The notes below the pieces were generated by a model, which did no database searches, had not been told where the DNA came from, and worked only from the letters and a program-made list of their open reading frames with translations. The translations under genes were made by a program, and so were the position numbers. A stretch of DNA of 64,000 nt from Oceanobacillus saliphilus (GTDB lineage: Bacteria > Bacillota > Bacilli > Bacillales > Amphibacillaceae), in NCBI RefSeq assembly GCF_023522835.1, contig NZ_JALCZU010000004.1, positions 186,001 through 250,000 of the forward strand. The letters are read 5' to 3'. Numbering within the stretch: the stretch's first letter is position 1; each line of letters opens with the position of its first letter. Shown here piece after piece: positions 8,424 through 18,300 of the stretch.

Positions 8424-8452
8424 TTCGCATAAAGTGTGAATCTTGCTATAAT
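8424..8452 (+). promoter_or_regulatory. Probable sigma-A promoter of the membrane protein gene
   Basis: TTCGCA, 17-base spacer, TATAAT (8447-8452). The leader to the ATG at 8567 would be about 107 bases. Confidence 0.5.
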
Positions 8453-8566
8453 AGAAGTAACGAAAAAGGACACTGCATATACATGAAGAGTGGACAGCTA
8501 ATAAAATGTGCTGTTTCTTCCCTTTTATACTGAAGATAATTCGTTTTCCTGGTAGGAGGTTTTTGG

Positions 8567-8938
8567 ATGCACAAAAAATTAAACTGGATTCCCGGCCTAC
8601 TCATTATGGCTGGTGGTCTATACACCATTCATTATATCGATGTATTTATCAAGGAAACACATCAAATGCTTGAACAATCGATAGGACTCATGCGAGGACT
8701 AGCTGCAGTGACGCTTGCTTTAAGTGGAGGATTAATATTTCCACTAGTTATGGGAGGAATCGTTGGTATTATTGGAGCGATTACAATTTGGAAGAAAAAC
8801 TTCTTTTTAGCGTTGATTTCTCTAATTTTTGCAGCAACCTTATTAAATTGGGTTGGTAGTATTCTCTGTTGCATTGGCGGCATTACCGGCATGATCATGT
8901 GGCGGAAGCAGCTTCATGATGATGACAAAATGGAATAG
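8567..8938 (+). CDS. Small membrane protein of unknown function
   Basis: 123 residues with AGGAGG 8 bases before the ATG. Four hydrophobic stretches are visible (about 8-27, 42-66, 69-90 and 92-112), the last containing CCIGGITGMIMW. There is no recognised family or catalytic motif. It stands between two minus-strand genes and looks monocistronic. Confidence 0.65.
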   Translation: MHKKLNWIPGLLIMAGGLYTIHYIDVFIKETHQMLEQSIGLMRGLAAVTLALSGGLIFPLVMGGIVGIIGAITIWKKNFFLALISLIFAATLLNWVGSILCCIGGITGMIMWRKQLHDDDKME

Positions 8939-8976
8939 AATGTTTCCTCATCAATCTTACCATCGACAAATTCCTT

Positions 8977-9620
8977 TTATGCCATATTGATGACATTTCT
9001 AGACGCTGAATATTTTACATCTTCTAAGGCCGCTTCCTTCGCATCTTTTGCTTTACCTATTATCGCTTCGTATCTTTCATCATTGTGTCCCTTCAAAATC
9101 GGCAATCCAACAGACTTGGAATTTCTAGCATAGTCAGTAAAGCGGGCACTTCCCGATACCGCCCCTGCATTCTTAATTGCAACCTCCATATGATGAAGCT
9201 TTTCTTCTATTTGTGCAATTTCCGGTCTGCCTGCACTTGTATTGGATTCTAAATCCTTCTCCAATTCCGTTATAACCTTCACCACATACCTGTGATCACT
9301 ATCGACTGACGCGCTGGAGGGTTGATTTGCACTGCTTATATCGGAGTTACTGGCAATGGTCTCCCTGACCGCTTCCTGCTCCTGACTTAAACGATCGTAA
9401 TGCTTATTCACACTTTCTTTTGTCTAAATTAAATTGTTCGTCTCGATAATGGCAGACTCACACATGTCTACTCTTGATTGAAAGGAATTTACATGTTTCT
9501 TTAGCTGTTCATCGAGGTCAGTAAATAAGATTTCAAAGGATTTTAAAAGTGTTAGATGAAGTTCGTTAAAATAATGTTTGGCTTCTTCTGCAGTTGTGGC
9601 TTTAGAATAAAGTCTGATTA
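8977..9620 (-). pseudogene. LXG-domain polymorphic toxin relic
   Basis: Reading the minus strand from about 9620, an LXG-type helical sequence appears (AEEAKHYFNELHLTLLKSF, then IETNNLI). It hits an in-frame TAG at 9424-9426 and continues as TKESVNKHYDRLSQEQEAVR down to the stop at 8977. Only the middle of an LXG domain is present: the true N-terminus is missing and no C-terminal toxin domain follows. The in-frame GTG at 9411 could restart translation but has no strong ribosome site. LXG proteins are type VII secretion substrates acting as antibacterial toxins; this copy is decayed. Confidence 0.65.
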
Positions 9621-9659
9621 AAAATAACCCACAAATCCGCTTTTTACGTTAAATCAAAG

Positions 9660-9700
9660 AACCTGTTTTGAAAAAAAGGTTGAACAAAACAGGTTTTCTC
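9660..9700. terminator. Hairpin with T-rich flank
   Basis: 11-bp perfect stem AACCTGTTTTG/CAAAACAGGTT with a 14-base A-rich loop, followed by TTCTCTTT on the + strand. Confidence 0.55.
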
Positions 9701-9976
9701 TTTGTGAAATGTTATACAATTTTCATAAAAAGATTGTTCATTTTCCACTGCTAATCTTCAACAATCCCAGCGTTAGTGGAATAATAACAACCTTTTATTT
9801 AATTTTGCAATAGCTTTTAATCCTTTTGAAACAAAGGAAATGATGAAACAATTAATGCGAAGAATCTAACTATTAAAAGATTGTCACATAACTTTCTTTC
9901 ATCTTAAACAACGGAGACGAATATAAGAATGTGTATAAAGGTTCGATGGATAGTTAGTTTTCAACCATCTGCCTTT

Positions 9977-10921
9977 TTACCGCTTTATCCGAATTACGAT
10001 AAAACGTATCAATAAGAATAATATCCCAATAGGAGCAATAAACAAACTAACATGGAATAGAAATAAGTCGAACATAAATATTAATTGTTCAAAATAATAC
10101 GTAACCCCTTTTTGCTTATCTAGTCTATGTCTTAACTTAAACCCGACCAACAAATCGATTAACACTTTCGCAAAAGGATAAAAAATAAAGCTTACTATAA
10201 TATAAAACAAATAATCATCATTTTTACTAATAAGTAAATAGAATAATATAAACGAGAGAGCAAATATGATAAAGCCATAACTGTATGATTTTAAAAAATA
10301 TGAACGATTGATTGATCGATTGACCTGCGGGGTTGGATCATATTTCTCCATAAAATCCAATTTTTCATTTTGTTTTTGTGCAGTTTCTATCATTGGAGCT
10401 TCGTTGTTTAGTTTTTGTTGAATTATGTAATCTAACGTCTTTAGTAAATTAGAGCGTTCTTGTTTTCGAACGGATTTTGGGCTAATCGTAAATAGAGAAA
10501 ATCCAGTTACTCGATTCATAAATAATCTCAGTTTATTATGAAAGGACAATTGAGCAAAATAATCATTCTCGTCATATAAATCAATCTCTATGATTTTTTG
10601 ATATGAAGCTTCAGATACCTTTATATATTCAATATCCGTAAAATAAATTGTTACTTCACTTTTCGTAAACGAATCTAACTGAATATATTCCTCTGTTATC
10701 GTAATATAAGGATAACCTCTGTTCATTTTCAATATATTCGCAACGGAAAAGAAACTGAATAAAACAATAATAAACAACGCCAAAATGAAAAATAGTATAG
10801 ATTCTCCTATATATGCAACATACACCATTAAAGTGCCAAAAGCGACAAGTAATAATGAAAAAATGATTCCTAAAAAAAGCTTCCCTTTTGAATGATAAAA
10901 TTCTATTTTACTTTCTATCAA
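9977..10921 (-). CDS. STM3941-like membrane protein, possible LXG-toxin immunity protein
   Basis: 314 residues starting with TTG at 10921, 7 bases after AAGGAGG. Two membrane segments at about 14-36 and 40-62 are followed by a soluble PH-like region (YPYITITEEYIQLDSF ... FTDIEYIKV) and then further membrane segments at the C-terminus (about 213-233, 237-257 and 284-308). The N-terminal half resembles the STM3941 family, members of which accompany LXG toxins as immunity proteins. Lying just upstream of an LXG relic on the same strand fits this. The role is inferred. Confidence 0.6.
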   Translation of the reverse strand: MIESKIEFYHSKGKLFLGIIFSLLLVAFGTLMVYVAYIGESILFFILALFIIVLFSFFSVANILKMNRGYPYITITEEYIQLDSFTKSEVTIYFTDIEYIKVSEASYQKIIEIDLYDENDYFAQLSFHNKLRLFMNRVTGFSLFTISPKSVRKQERSNLLKTLDYIIQQKLNNEAPMIETAQKQNEKLDFMEKYDPTPQVNRSINRSYFLKSYSYGFIIFALSFILFYLLISKNDDYLFYIIVSFIFYPFAKVLIDLLVGFKLRHRLDKQKGVTYYFEQLIFMFDLFLFHVSLFIAPIGILFLLIRFIVIRIKR

Positions 10922-11124
10922 ATTAAAACCTCCTTACAATTAGAAACACTGTTTTGTCAAAAATATAACTCTTATTAAATATATTGTCACAATTCTGGAA
11001 CAATTCATCACATGTAATTGTATCAAACATTTTTATTAATTATCGGACTTTATTTAAAATGATCAATCTTTATTATAAATGTTCAAACCTAATGTAATCC
11101 CATATCCTTTTGTCGGCATGACAG

Positions 11125-11361
11125 CTACTGATGAAGAGTCCCGCAATACCCAACAGAATAAAATAGAATTCCCTTCCAGAATAAAAAAGCAGAAGGATAG
11201 CTGTCCATCTCCCATAGCGTCACAAGGTACTGTTCCCCATTCAGATTGAGAGCTACTGGTGTCACCATACTGATGAGAAGCATGACACCCGCGATACCTA
11301 AACAAATAATACCGCCAATCTTTGATAATAATCTTCCCGTCCGTACATTCTTATCCTTCAT
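11125..11361 (-). CDS. Two-TM small membrane protein, probably frameshifted at its 3' end
   Basis: 78 residues from the ATG at 11361, chosen for AAGGTGGAG 5 bases upstream. One membrane segment is clear (IGGIICLGIAGVMLLISMV). The end (KGILFYSVGYCGTLHQ) looks wrong: dropping one A from the GGAAGGG near 11165 would give FWREFYFILLGIAGLFISSC and a stop at 11073, a natural second membrane helix. It is therefore either frameshifted or carries a sequencing error. It follows the gene at 11420-11920 by about 60 bases, likely in one operon. Confidence 0.55.
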   Translation of the reverse strand: MKDKNVRTGRLLSKIGGIICLGIAGVMLLISMVTPVALNLNGEQYLVTLWEMDSYPSAFLFWKGILFYSVGYCGTLHQ

Positions 11362-11419
11362 TAGAACTCCACCTTTATTTCTGAGATTGTCTCCAAGCTG
11401 CTTGCTCTGTTCGGACGGC

Positions 11420-11920
11420 TTATCCATCCCTCGCCACATACTTAGGTTCCTCATGCTTCTGGAACATGCCTGCTTCACGGATAATTTTCCGGAAGTGAAT
11501 CGTCATCATTACCAGAGTCGCGACAAAGAGAACATATCCTGTCCCAATTAAGTATGGTGCAGCAGTATAATAAACAGGCAAGTGAACATTACCCGTAACG
11601 AGGGCATCGATATAATCATATTGATAAATTTGGAAAAAGATTAACGCGCCGTCTGCCATATACATTATCAGAATCCCAAAAATATAAGCGGACTTCGAAT
11701 ACGTATTTTTCTCAAAGTCAACCGCGGCTTTTACCAGAATATAATCGGCCCCCTGTGCTTTTTTGTTCTTTCCAAATGAAATGATTTTCAAGAATAGATT
11801 CGGAATGAACACCAGCAACATGACGAAGATGGAAATATACCCAATCGGCAGGTTATATAGGCTGATTCCATTGATGATTAGGCTTAAAAAGGCCGTAAGT
11901 AACACGTATCTTGCTTTCAT
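11420..11920 (-). CDS. Four-TM membrane protein of unknown function
   Basis: 166 residues from the ATG at 11920 (GGAGG 7 bases upstream); an ORF extension to 11944 lacks a ribosome site. Four hydrophobic segments are visible with a charged loop containing KNKKAQGADY. No family is recognised. It is cotranscribed with the small membrane protein downstream. Confidence 0.65.
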   Translation of the reverse strand: MKARYVLLTAFLSLIINGISLYNLPIGYISIFVMLLVFIPNLFLKIISFGKNKKAQGADYILVKAAVDFEKNTYSKSAYIFGILIMYMADGALIFFQIYQYDYIDALVTGNVHLPVYYTAAPYLIGTGYVLFVATLVMMTIHFRKIIREAGMFQKHEEPKYVARDG

Positions 11921-11984
11921 CCCAATTCCTCCAATTCCGTCCATACGGCCTACCGTATCAGAAATTTCGCCGTATCCCTATGTT

Positions 11985-12012
11985 GAAAAAAAGCCTCACT
12001 TGCTGTGAGGCT
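11985..12012 (-). terminator. Terminator of the lipoprotein gene
   Basis: 8-bp stem AGCCTCAC/GTGAGGCT with a 5-base loop, followed on the minus strand by seven T. Confidence 0.85.
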
Positions 12013-12032
12013 CCCTTTATGCAAACAGATAT

Positions 12033-12641
12033 CTACTGATCTACCGTTTCAAAGTTGAAGTTGTTAATCTCCATCACAAGGTTTTCCTGACTAATCGTAT
12101 TCATCGCGTCAATTTGTTCTTGTGAAGTGACTGGCAGGAAGATCGGCAGCGCTGCATTATTTTCTAAAACACCTGCAGTCTCCTCATCCAACGTGACTAG
12201 GAAATCTTCCCAGACCATATCGCCTTCTGTACTGCCCAACGTGATGTTAAAAGTTACATTTTTCACTGGAGCCCCCAACCGGTTCACTCCCAGGAACAGC
12301 ATTTGCTGATTCCCCTCCTCATCCACCATCATGGAAACGGATAGCATGGAAAAGTCATTCGGCACACCATACTTGCGATTTTGTTTAACGAATTCATTAA
12401 GCGTTTGATAGGTCTCATTATTTTCAATGGTGACACCTGCGTCTTCATCCACTTTCGTCACCTGTAATTTTAAATCTTCTACTTCTTCTTGGTTCCCTCC
12501 GGATTGGCCGTTACTCTCTTCAGCCTGATCCGTGGTCTCATCCGTCTGTCCGCTATTGGATTCAACCTCTTCCGTATCTCCAGCATTACACGCGGAAAAG
12601 AATAATACTCCCGCTAATAGGATGCCAATTACCTTCTTCAT
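12033..12641 (-). CDS. Secreted lipoprotein, unknown function
   Basis: 202 residues from the ATG at 12641 (GGAGAG 8 bases upstream); the frame is open to 12665 but with no ribosome site. It starts MKKVIGILLAGVLFFSAC, a lipoprotein signal with Cys18 as the lipidation site. A low-complexity acidic and Gln/Ser linker follows (about 20-60), then a compact domain (VTIENNETYQTLNEF ... MEINNFNFETV) with no recognised family. It is anchored outside the membrane and monocistronic with its own terminator. Confidence 0.75.
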   Translation of the reverse strand: MKKVIGILLAGVLFFSACNAGDTEEVESNSGQTDETTDQAEESNGQSGGNQEEVEDLKLQVTKVDEDAGVTIENNETYQTLNEFVKQNRKYGVPNDFSMLSVSMMVDEEGNQQMLFLGVNRLGAPVKNVTFNITLGSTEGDMVWEDFLVTLDEETAGVLENNAALPIFLPVTSQEQIDAMNTISQENLVMEINNFNFETVDQ

Positions 12642-12704
12642 ACTTCTATCTCTCCTAAGCTTCATGATTTATTAATGAAATAATTATATATAATTTGGTC
12701 TAAC

Positions 12705-12763
12705 GGTCCACGGGGACAGGTTCATCGTCCCGTAGTTAAAACTAAAATCGGGACAAGGTACCT
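12705..12763 (+). repeat. B-family repeat (copy B2)
   Basis: GGTCCACGGGGACAGG, then TTCATCGTCCCG, TAGTTAAAACTA, ATCGGGACAAGGTACCT. Its right end abuts the IS3 relic exactly. Confidence 0.8.
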
Positions 12764-12876
12764 AGTATTTGTGGCAGTTATTACGAATCACATCTACTTT
12801 CGTCCCATGACCAGCGCGGCTTGCTTTAAAATATCATTCTCCATTGCAAGTCTTTGATTTTCTTTTCGTAAACTGA
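12764..12876 (-). pseudogene. IS3-family OrfA relic
   Basis: The minus strand reads RKENQRLAMENDILKQAALVMGRK and, after a shift of frame, VDVIRNNCHKY. This is the C-terminal leucine-zipper end of an IS3-type OrfA and the junction toward OrfB. The sequence is cut off directly by repeat B2 at 12763. Nothing else of the element remains. Confidence 0.65.
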
Positions 12877-13015
12877 ACTAATTGTAAACTATTCACCGTA
12901 GCTCGATAAGAAGATGAGACAGTATGGTTTGTATTAAGGGATTTTATTGAGGGGTCTGAGAGTATTTAATTGTAGATAAAAAGAATAAAAATAATTGAAA
13001 TTTCCCAGGTAAATA

Positions 13016-13039
13016 GGACAGGTTTTTCTTAACCTGTCC
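13016..13039 (+). repeat. Short B-like hairpin
   Basis: 9-bp stem GGACAGGTT/AACCTGTCC with a 6-base loop; resembles the outer part of a B-family element. Confidence 0.5.
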
Positions 13040-13088
13040 CCAGTTTGTTATAGATTATAATGATTCATTTAAAAAGAAATTGCGTTAT

Positions 13089-13144
13089 GGGTCAGTCCCC
13101 CACTTCGCTATCGCTTTAGCGTCGAGGGGGACTGACCCTTTTTA
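13089..13144 (+). repeat. A-family hairpin repeat (copy A4)
   Basis: Arms GGGTCAGTCCCCC and GGGGGACTGACCC, loop ACTTCGCTATCGCTTTAGC, then TTTTTA. This is one of the most regular A copies. Confidence 0.85.
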
Positions 13145-13217
13145 TACGAAACTGATGAGGACTCTATCATTTGTAAAAATATATTCACAATACCTCCTGA
13201 GAGGGCTCTATTTAAAT

Positions 13218-16200
13218 CTAAATCATTTCCTTTACTTTCCTCATTTTTACTTCATGCTCGAGTATCTGTTCAATTATCTGATTAACTTTCTCCAATTCGG
13301 CACTAGGTTCTTTCCACCAATTCCTACTCCATATCCGATGAATTTTCCAGCCTTTACTCTCCAAGAACTTCTGCCTATATACATCCCTTTCCTTAGCTGA
13401 AGGAGAACTATGATACATTGCACCATCACATTCTATACCTAAAATATACTTATTCGGATTCTTAGGATGAACAACAGCTAAGTCAATACGATATTTGGAC
13501 ATACCCACTTGTGTATCAACTTTGTAGCCAATATCCAAAAGTTGCTCGTAAACTTGGGTTTCGAAAGGCGAGTCGAAATGAACACTTTTTTCTTGTTTAT
13601 GAGTATTCATCTCTTCATTGAGATTAGAAAGAACAGCTTCTATTGTATTCTTTTCCACATTTGAAACTGCCTGTGCATATTCTAAATAACTTTTTAAGAA
13701 CTTCGGACCTACGTTTTTAGTAGTAGAAACATCAAGTTCATTTGGCTCAATACTTGAAACAACATAAATTGCCTCTTTTGCTCGTGTTACCGCAACATTT
13801 AAACGATTTTCTCCACCCTGCTGTCCTAGCGTTCCAAATCGATTATAAACCCGTCCATTTTGACTTCTTGCATACCCGACTGAAAAAATAATAATATCTC
13901 GTTCATCACCTTGAACGTTTTCAATATTTTTAACAAATATTTGCTTATCTAGATCTTTAATCATCACTTGTTGGTAGACTGCATTGAATTCTTCATCATC
14001 TTCAGTCAAACGATCAATATAATCATCAATCTTGTCTTGCTGCTTTGCATTAAAGGTAATAATTCCAATAGATTTATTTGGATCTTTAATAAGTAAGTCT
14101 TTCAATAATAAGACAACATTTTTGGCCTCTACCTCATTACATTGGTTGATCCATCTTCCATCAACAACCTTCTTCCACTGGATGGCTGCAGGTTTTTTTA
14201 AATGTTCTACGTTTGGGGCGATTTGGATATTTCCATTGTAATAAGCGTGGTTTGAGAAATTAATCAGTTCTTCTGAATTCGACCGATAATGCCATTGGAG
14301 CATTTTACTTGGGAAAACACGCTTCGCTAAGTTCAGAAGGCTTTCGGAATCAGCCATGTCATCGTCTTCTGTATCATCTTCATCTATCTGGACGCTTCCT
14401 CTAAATAGATTATTTGGGGGTAACTGTTTTTCATCACCTGCAATAATTACTTTAGATGCCCGATAAACCGCTGGTATTCCGTTTTCAACCGTTAACTGAG
14501 ATGCTTCATCAAAAATGACTAAATCGAATAAATTCTTCTCCAGTGGAAAAATAGCTGAAGCTGTCTCAGGGGAAACAAGCCAAACTGGTAAAGCATCTAT
14601 TAACCCGTCTGTTGAATACTTTTTAACTAATTTTCTTACTGGCCAAATCTGTCTTTTCTTCCCTGTTTGATGGATGATGTCTTTTATGGCTCTTGAATTT
14701 GTTACTTTCACTTCATCAAGCGCTTTAATCAATCGATTTTGTAGTACTTTTGCTGAGAGTACCTTTTTCTCTTCTAATAATTCTTTAAATCGATCTCTTA
14801 ATCGATTAAATTCTGTTGTTCCGATCTTCGTTAGTTCTGGATGTTTTCGTTCAATTTCATCTATCCAGTAAATATATGTTGATTGTTTTGTATATTCTAC
14901 CCATTGTTTCGCTAGCTCTCTGTGAATATTATCTTTACTCTTTTCCTTTAATTCATCGATAATGCTTTTAATAAAAGGTAAACTGCCATCATAGATTCTA
15001 TCCATATTTCGCAAATCTTCAAAATCTTGAATAACATACTCTTGCTGCTTTCTGAATTCGGATAGTGGAATATCCCCTTTAGAGATTTGCTCTTTATATC
15101 TATTGATTTTTTCTTCCATAAAATAAGAAGATAATTGTTGAACTTCTTTTGTCATCTCTTCGGAAATTGTTGAAAGTTCATATAGGATTCTTAAACTTTC
15201 TCTAAGCTTAGGCCATTCCTTTGAAGATAGACCTTTAAACTTGTCTCCCTCTATTAACTCTTCAACAATCGTTTTTCCAGTGAATGACGTCCACCACCAA
15301 AGACGGAGCTTCTGTAAAGACTTTTTCTCCTCAGGATTCAAATCTTCATAGATTTTTTCTAACTTGCTGCCGACTTCCCAGCTGTATTCTGGCGTAATAT
15401 CATCTTGTTCAAAGTGCTCAAGATACGCAATGCTCTTCTCGGCTTTTTCGTAAACTTTCTTTAAAATCTCTACTATTGCTAATCTATCCTTAATTTCTAG
15501 ATTGGCAAATGGTTTTCTATCCTTCAATGGATAATTTTCTTGACCGAATCTACTGTAGCTATCCCCATAGGACAAAATTTTAGTTAGAACTTCATCTAAA
15601 TTATCCTTATTTAAAGCATTAATGACTTTAGTTAAATCTAATATTACCTCTTGCTGATTGACAGATTTTCCAAGACCATACAAATCATATGCCCGATATC
15701 CGAATGGTTGCATTTCGTATAATCCAGTTGCAATAGCATTTAGTTCGTCTTCAGATTTTTGGATTTTATTGGATAGCTGCACAAATTCCACTTCAAGATC
15801 CTGGGCATACTCATCTCTTACTAAACGGTTATGCAGTTTTTTATAAATCCTTGTTCTATCCGTTTTTTCATCATGCAGAAGGCTCACACTAGCTGACAGT
15901 CCTAACCCATCGAGTCTTTGGTAGACAACATCTAACGCTGCCCGCTTCTGACAAACTAAAAGTATCTTTTTCCCATCAGCAATGGCGTTGGCAATAGTAT
16001 TTACAATAACTTGCGACTTTCCAGTACCAGGAGGACCATGAACGACCAGTCCATCTATATCTTCTATGGAGTTGATTATTTCTTCTTGAGATTCATCTGT
16101 ATCTAGAACAAAGAACTTATCTTTTTCTTCTTTGTTTGACGACTCATTTGAAGTCACTGGACTAGCTAAATTATCAGAGATAAAATCAGAACCTACTTCA

Positions 16201-17000
16201 CCTACATTAATCAATTCTCCAGCCATTCCTAAATCAAAATCCCCTTGGCCCATTTGATGGAGGAAATCTTCATAGTCTTTTAAAATAGCGGAATTACCTT
16301 GTGGAAAATGTCCCAAGATTAAATAATTGTCTAACTGGAATTTGCCTTTATTGTGCTTAGGGATAGTTTCACTTGAATAGTTTTTAAAGGTTTCTATTTC
16401 TGGGGTTTCTGGCCAAGAGATATTTATATTATATTTCTTTAACCAAGTTAACCAACCTAGGAAGTCAATTTCTTTTGATTTTTCCACTGCCTCATCATAC
16501 ATTTCATCCGGCACATGAAGATTACTCATTTTCTGCATCGCTAAAAAAAGAGGCCGGTTTAACATTGGCTCAGAATCTTCAATAGTATTTAGCACCCATT
16601 TTGTCCCATGAGTCTTAACCCTTTCTAATTTAACTGGATGCAAAAATAAAGGTGCACGTACATATGTACCATCTAACATTGAACCACTTATAAATGGATA
16701 GCCCAAATAAAGATCATAAAGCCCAGTTTCATCTTCAATTGATTTTAAATTCCGATAAAGTGTAGTTAATTTCCCTGATAAATGGAGTGATGTCTCATCA
16801 TTGATATTCTGTTTCAGTAATTCAATTTTGCTATTGTTTTTAATGATGGCATCTATAATGTCATTTGGAATTCTATTTAATTTGACTAATTCACTTATGT
16901 CGAAGTTCCACTTATTATAGGATTTCAGCATACGAATCGATCTATTTCGACGGCTCAGGTCATTGAGCCTGTCCTTCAAAACAGTTAATTTTTCCTTCAT
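13218..17000 (-). CDS. SF1 helicase-nuclease (DUF4011-like, AAA, MTES_1575-type REase)
   Basis: 1260 residues. The N-terminus (LKDRLNDLSRRNRS) resembles DUF4011. Walker A is GPPGTGKS at 322-329; a long coiled insert of about 400 residues follows. Walker B is FDEAS (about 825), motif III GDEKQLPP (about 853) and motif VI VAVTRAKEA. The last 130 residues are a PD-(D/E)XK-type domain: FETQVYEQL, RIDLAVV and GIECDGAMYH. It should unwind and cut nucleic acid in the cytoplasm. Such single-gene helicase-nucleases often sit in defence islands. It stands alone between repeats, with a GAAG-type weak ribosome site. Confidence 0.85.
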   Translation of the reverse strand: MKEKLTVLKDRLNDLSRRNRSIRMLKSYNKWNFDISELVKLNRIPNDIIDAIIKNNSKIELLKQNINDETSLHLSGKLTTLYRNLKSIEDETGLYDLYLGYPFISGSMLDGTYVRAPLFLHPVKLERVKTHGTKWVLNTIEDSEPMLNRPLFLAMQKMSNLHVPDEMYDEAVEKSKEIDFLGWLTWLKKYNINISWPETPEIETFKNYSSETIPKHNKGKFQLDNYLILGHFPQGNSAILKDYEDFLHQMGQGDFDLGMAGELINVGEVGSDFISDNLASPVTSNESSNKEEKDKFFVLDTDESQEEIINSIEDIDGLVVHGPPGTGKSQVIVNTIANAIADGKKILLVCQKRAALDVVYQRLDGLGLSASVSLLHDEKTDRTRIYKKLHNRLVRDEYAQDLEVEFVQLSNKIQKSEDELNAIATGLYEMQPFGYRAYDLYGLGKSVNQQEVILDLTKVINALNKDNLDEVLTKILSYGDSYSRFGQENYPLKDRKPFANLEIKDRLAIVEILKKVYEKAEKSIAYLEHFEQDDITPEYSWEVGSKLEKIYEDLNPEEKKSLQKLRLWWWTSFTGKTIVEELIEGDKFKGLSSKEWPKLRESLRILYELSTISEEMTKEVQQLSSYFMEEKINRYKEQISKGDIPLSEFRKQQEYVIQDFEDLRNMDRIYDGSLPFIKSIIDELKEKSKDNIHRELAKQWVEYTKQSTYIYWIDEIERKHPELTKIGTTEFNRLRDRFKELLEEKKVLSAKVLQNRLIKALDEVKVTNSRAIKDIIHQTGKKRQIWPVRKLVKKYSTDGLIDALPVWLVSPETASAIFPLEKNLFDLVIFDEASQLTVENGIPAVYRASKVIIAGDEKQLPPNNLFRGSVQIDEDDTEDDDMADSESLLNLAKRVFPSKMLQWHYRSNSEELINFSNHAYYNGNIQIAPNVEHLKKPAAIQWKKVVDGRWINQCNEVEAKNVVLLLKDLLIKDPNKSIGIITFNAKQQDKIDDYIDRLTEDDEEFNAVYQQVMIKDLDKQIFVKNIENVQGDERDIIIFSVGYARSQNGRVYNRFGTLGQQGGENRLNVAVTRAKEAIYVVSSIEPNELDVSTTKNVGPKFLKSYLEYAQAVSNVEKNTIEAVLSNLNEEMNTHKQEKSVHFDSPFETQVYEQLLDIGYKVDTQVGMSKYRIDLAVVHPKNPNKYILGIECDGAMYHSSPSAKERDVYRQKFLESKGWKIHRIWSRNWWKEPSAELEKVNQIIEQILEHEVKMRKVKEMI

Positions 17001-17111
17001 TTTTTATCACCTAGTTATTTTTGTCGTTTCGTTATTGTAATTTCATTATATACTTCATTATACCTAGGTTAAAGGTGGAATTATACTTAGTGTAATAAAT
17101 ACTTAATTATA

Positions 17112-17163
17112 GGGTCACTCTCACGTTATGCTAACACTCTAGCACAGTGCTGGTCTGACCCTT
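17112..17163 (+). repeat. Degenerate A-family repeat (copy A5)
   Basis: GGGTCACTCTCAC ... GTGCTGGTCTGACCC with a decayed loop, upstream of the helicase-nuclease gene. A lone half-copy GGGTCTGACCCTTCT follows at 17311-17325. Confidence 0.5.
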
Positions 17164-17384
17164 CTAACGAGTGGCTGTAATCCACAATAAATTTGTATAC
17201 CTCATCGTTGATTTGACCTTGATATAACATGAGAATAATTTCGTCGTATGATCTTCTATGGCATTAGCTCAGGGCTTACCATCACACATCAAGAAGGAGC
17301 ATAAATTAATGGGTCTGACCCTTCTAGCTATCGCCCCAAGTAACCACTCCTTTTCCATTCAACTTTAAAAACTTCATATTAATA

Positions 17385-18300
17385 GACCCACGCTTATTCC
17401 TATTTAAAAAGGCATTGATACCTCTTTGTATCTTTTATATGATTACAGCAGGTTTCCCACTTTTTGTATCCACCATTAGTGACAACCCTGCGATTGTGGG
17501 AACCATGACCACGACCTTAATGGTAGCATCACTAATTACGCGTTTCTTTGCAAATGTAATTATCCAAAAAGTTAATATGAAATTACCCACATCATTTCCC
17601 TCATTTATTTTTTCGGCACAATCGCTCTTACGTTTGTACACCAGTCCATCGAATTTTTAATATTCATTCGAGCTGCAAGGGATTGGTTTTAGCATACTTA
17701 CGATGTTAGTGTTTACCATATCAAGTAATATTGTTCCTAAATCACGATTAGGTGAGGGCATTGTTTTTTTCGCAATGTCTACAAGCGTTGGAACGACAAT
17801 TAGGCCACCAATCGCCATTTCATATCTTGCAAAATTTTCATTTGAGTCCATGATGATGTTAACACTGGGGCTTATGTCTTTTTCATTGTTGTGCAGTTTT
17901 TTCACTAAAAATACGAAAGTTGAAAAAGAAAAGGAAGGTCCACAGACGAACAACGATGAACCTATCTATAAGTATATGTTCGTTAAAGCGTGTCCTTCTC
18001 CCCTGTATACTGGTAGCATTTAATTATATGGCTATCGCAGGGACTGTCAACTTCATCGGGGCGTTTGGGAAAGAGATTAATGTTGGTGGAAGTATTTCGC
18101 AGTTTTTTATCACACAAGGGATTACAATTGTAGTCATTCGATCTTTCTCTCTGGTAAATTTTTTGATAAATTCGGCCACAGGATCCTTTTTATTCCAGCT
18201 ATTTCAGGGACTATCCGTTTGGTTTAATTAGGCTTCTCTACTAGGATGTGGATGGTTGGGTTTCAGGGGCATTATTTGGAATCGCATTTGCCATGACATT
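17385..18300 (+). pseudogene. MFS transporter pseudogene
   Basis: Three overlapping frames together spell an MFS transporter: IPLCIFYMITAGFPLFVSTI (from 17418), then SNIVPKSRLGEGIVFFAMST (17720s), then LVAFNYMAIAGTVNFIGAFG (18020s), then VDGWVSGALFGIAFAMTF near 18290. At least three frameshifts separate the pieces, and the N-terminal half is absent. The sequence ends at a perfect palindrome at 18295. The original gene probably exported drugs or sugars. Confidence 0.75.

Noticed and set aside
13080-13400. Plus-strand ORF of 106 codons
   Set aside because: It runs through repeat A4 and antisense to the nuclease domain of the 1260-residue gene; no ribosome site.
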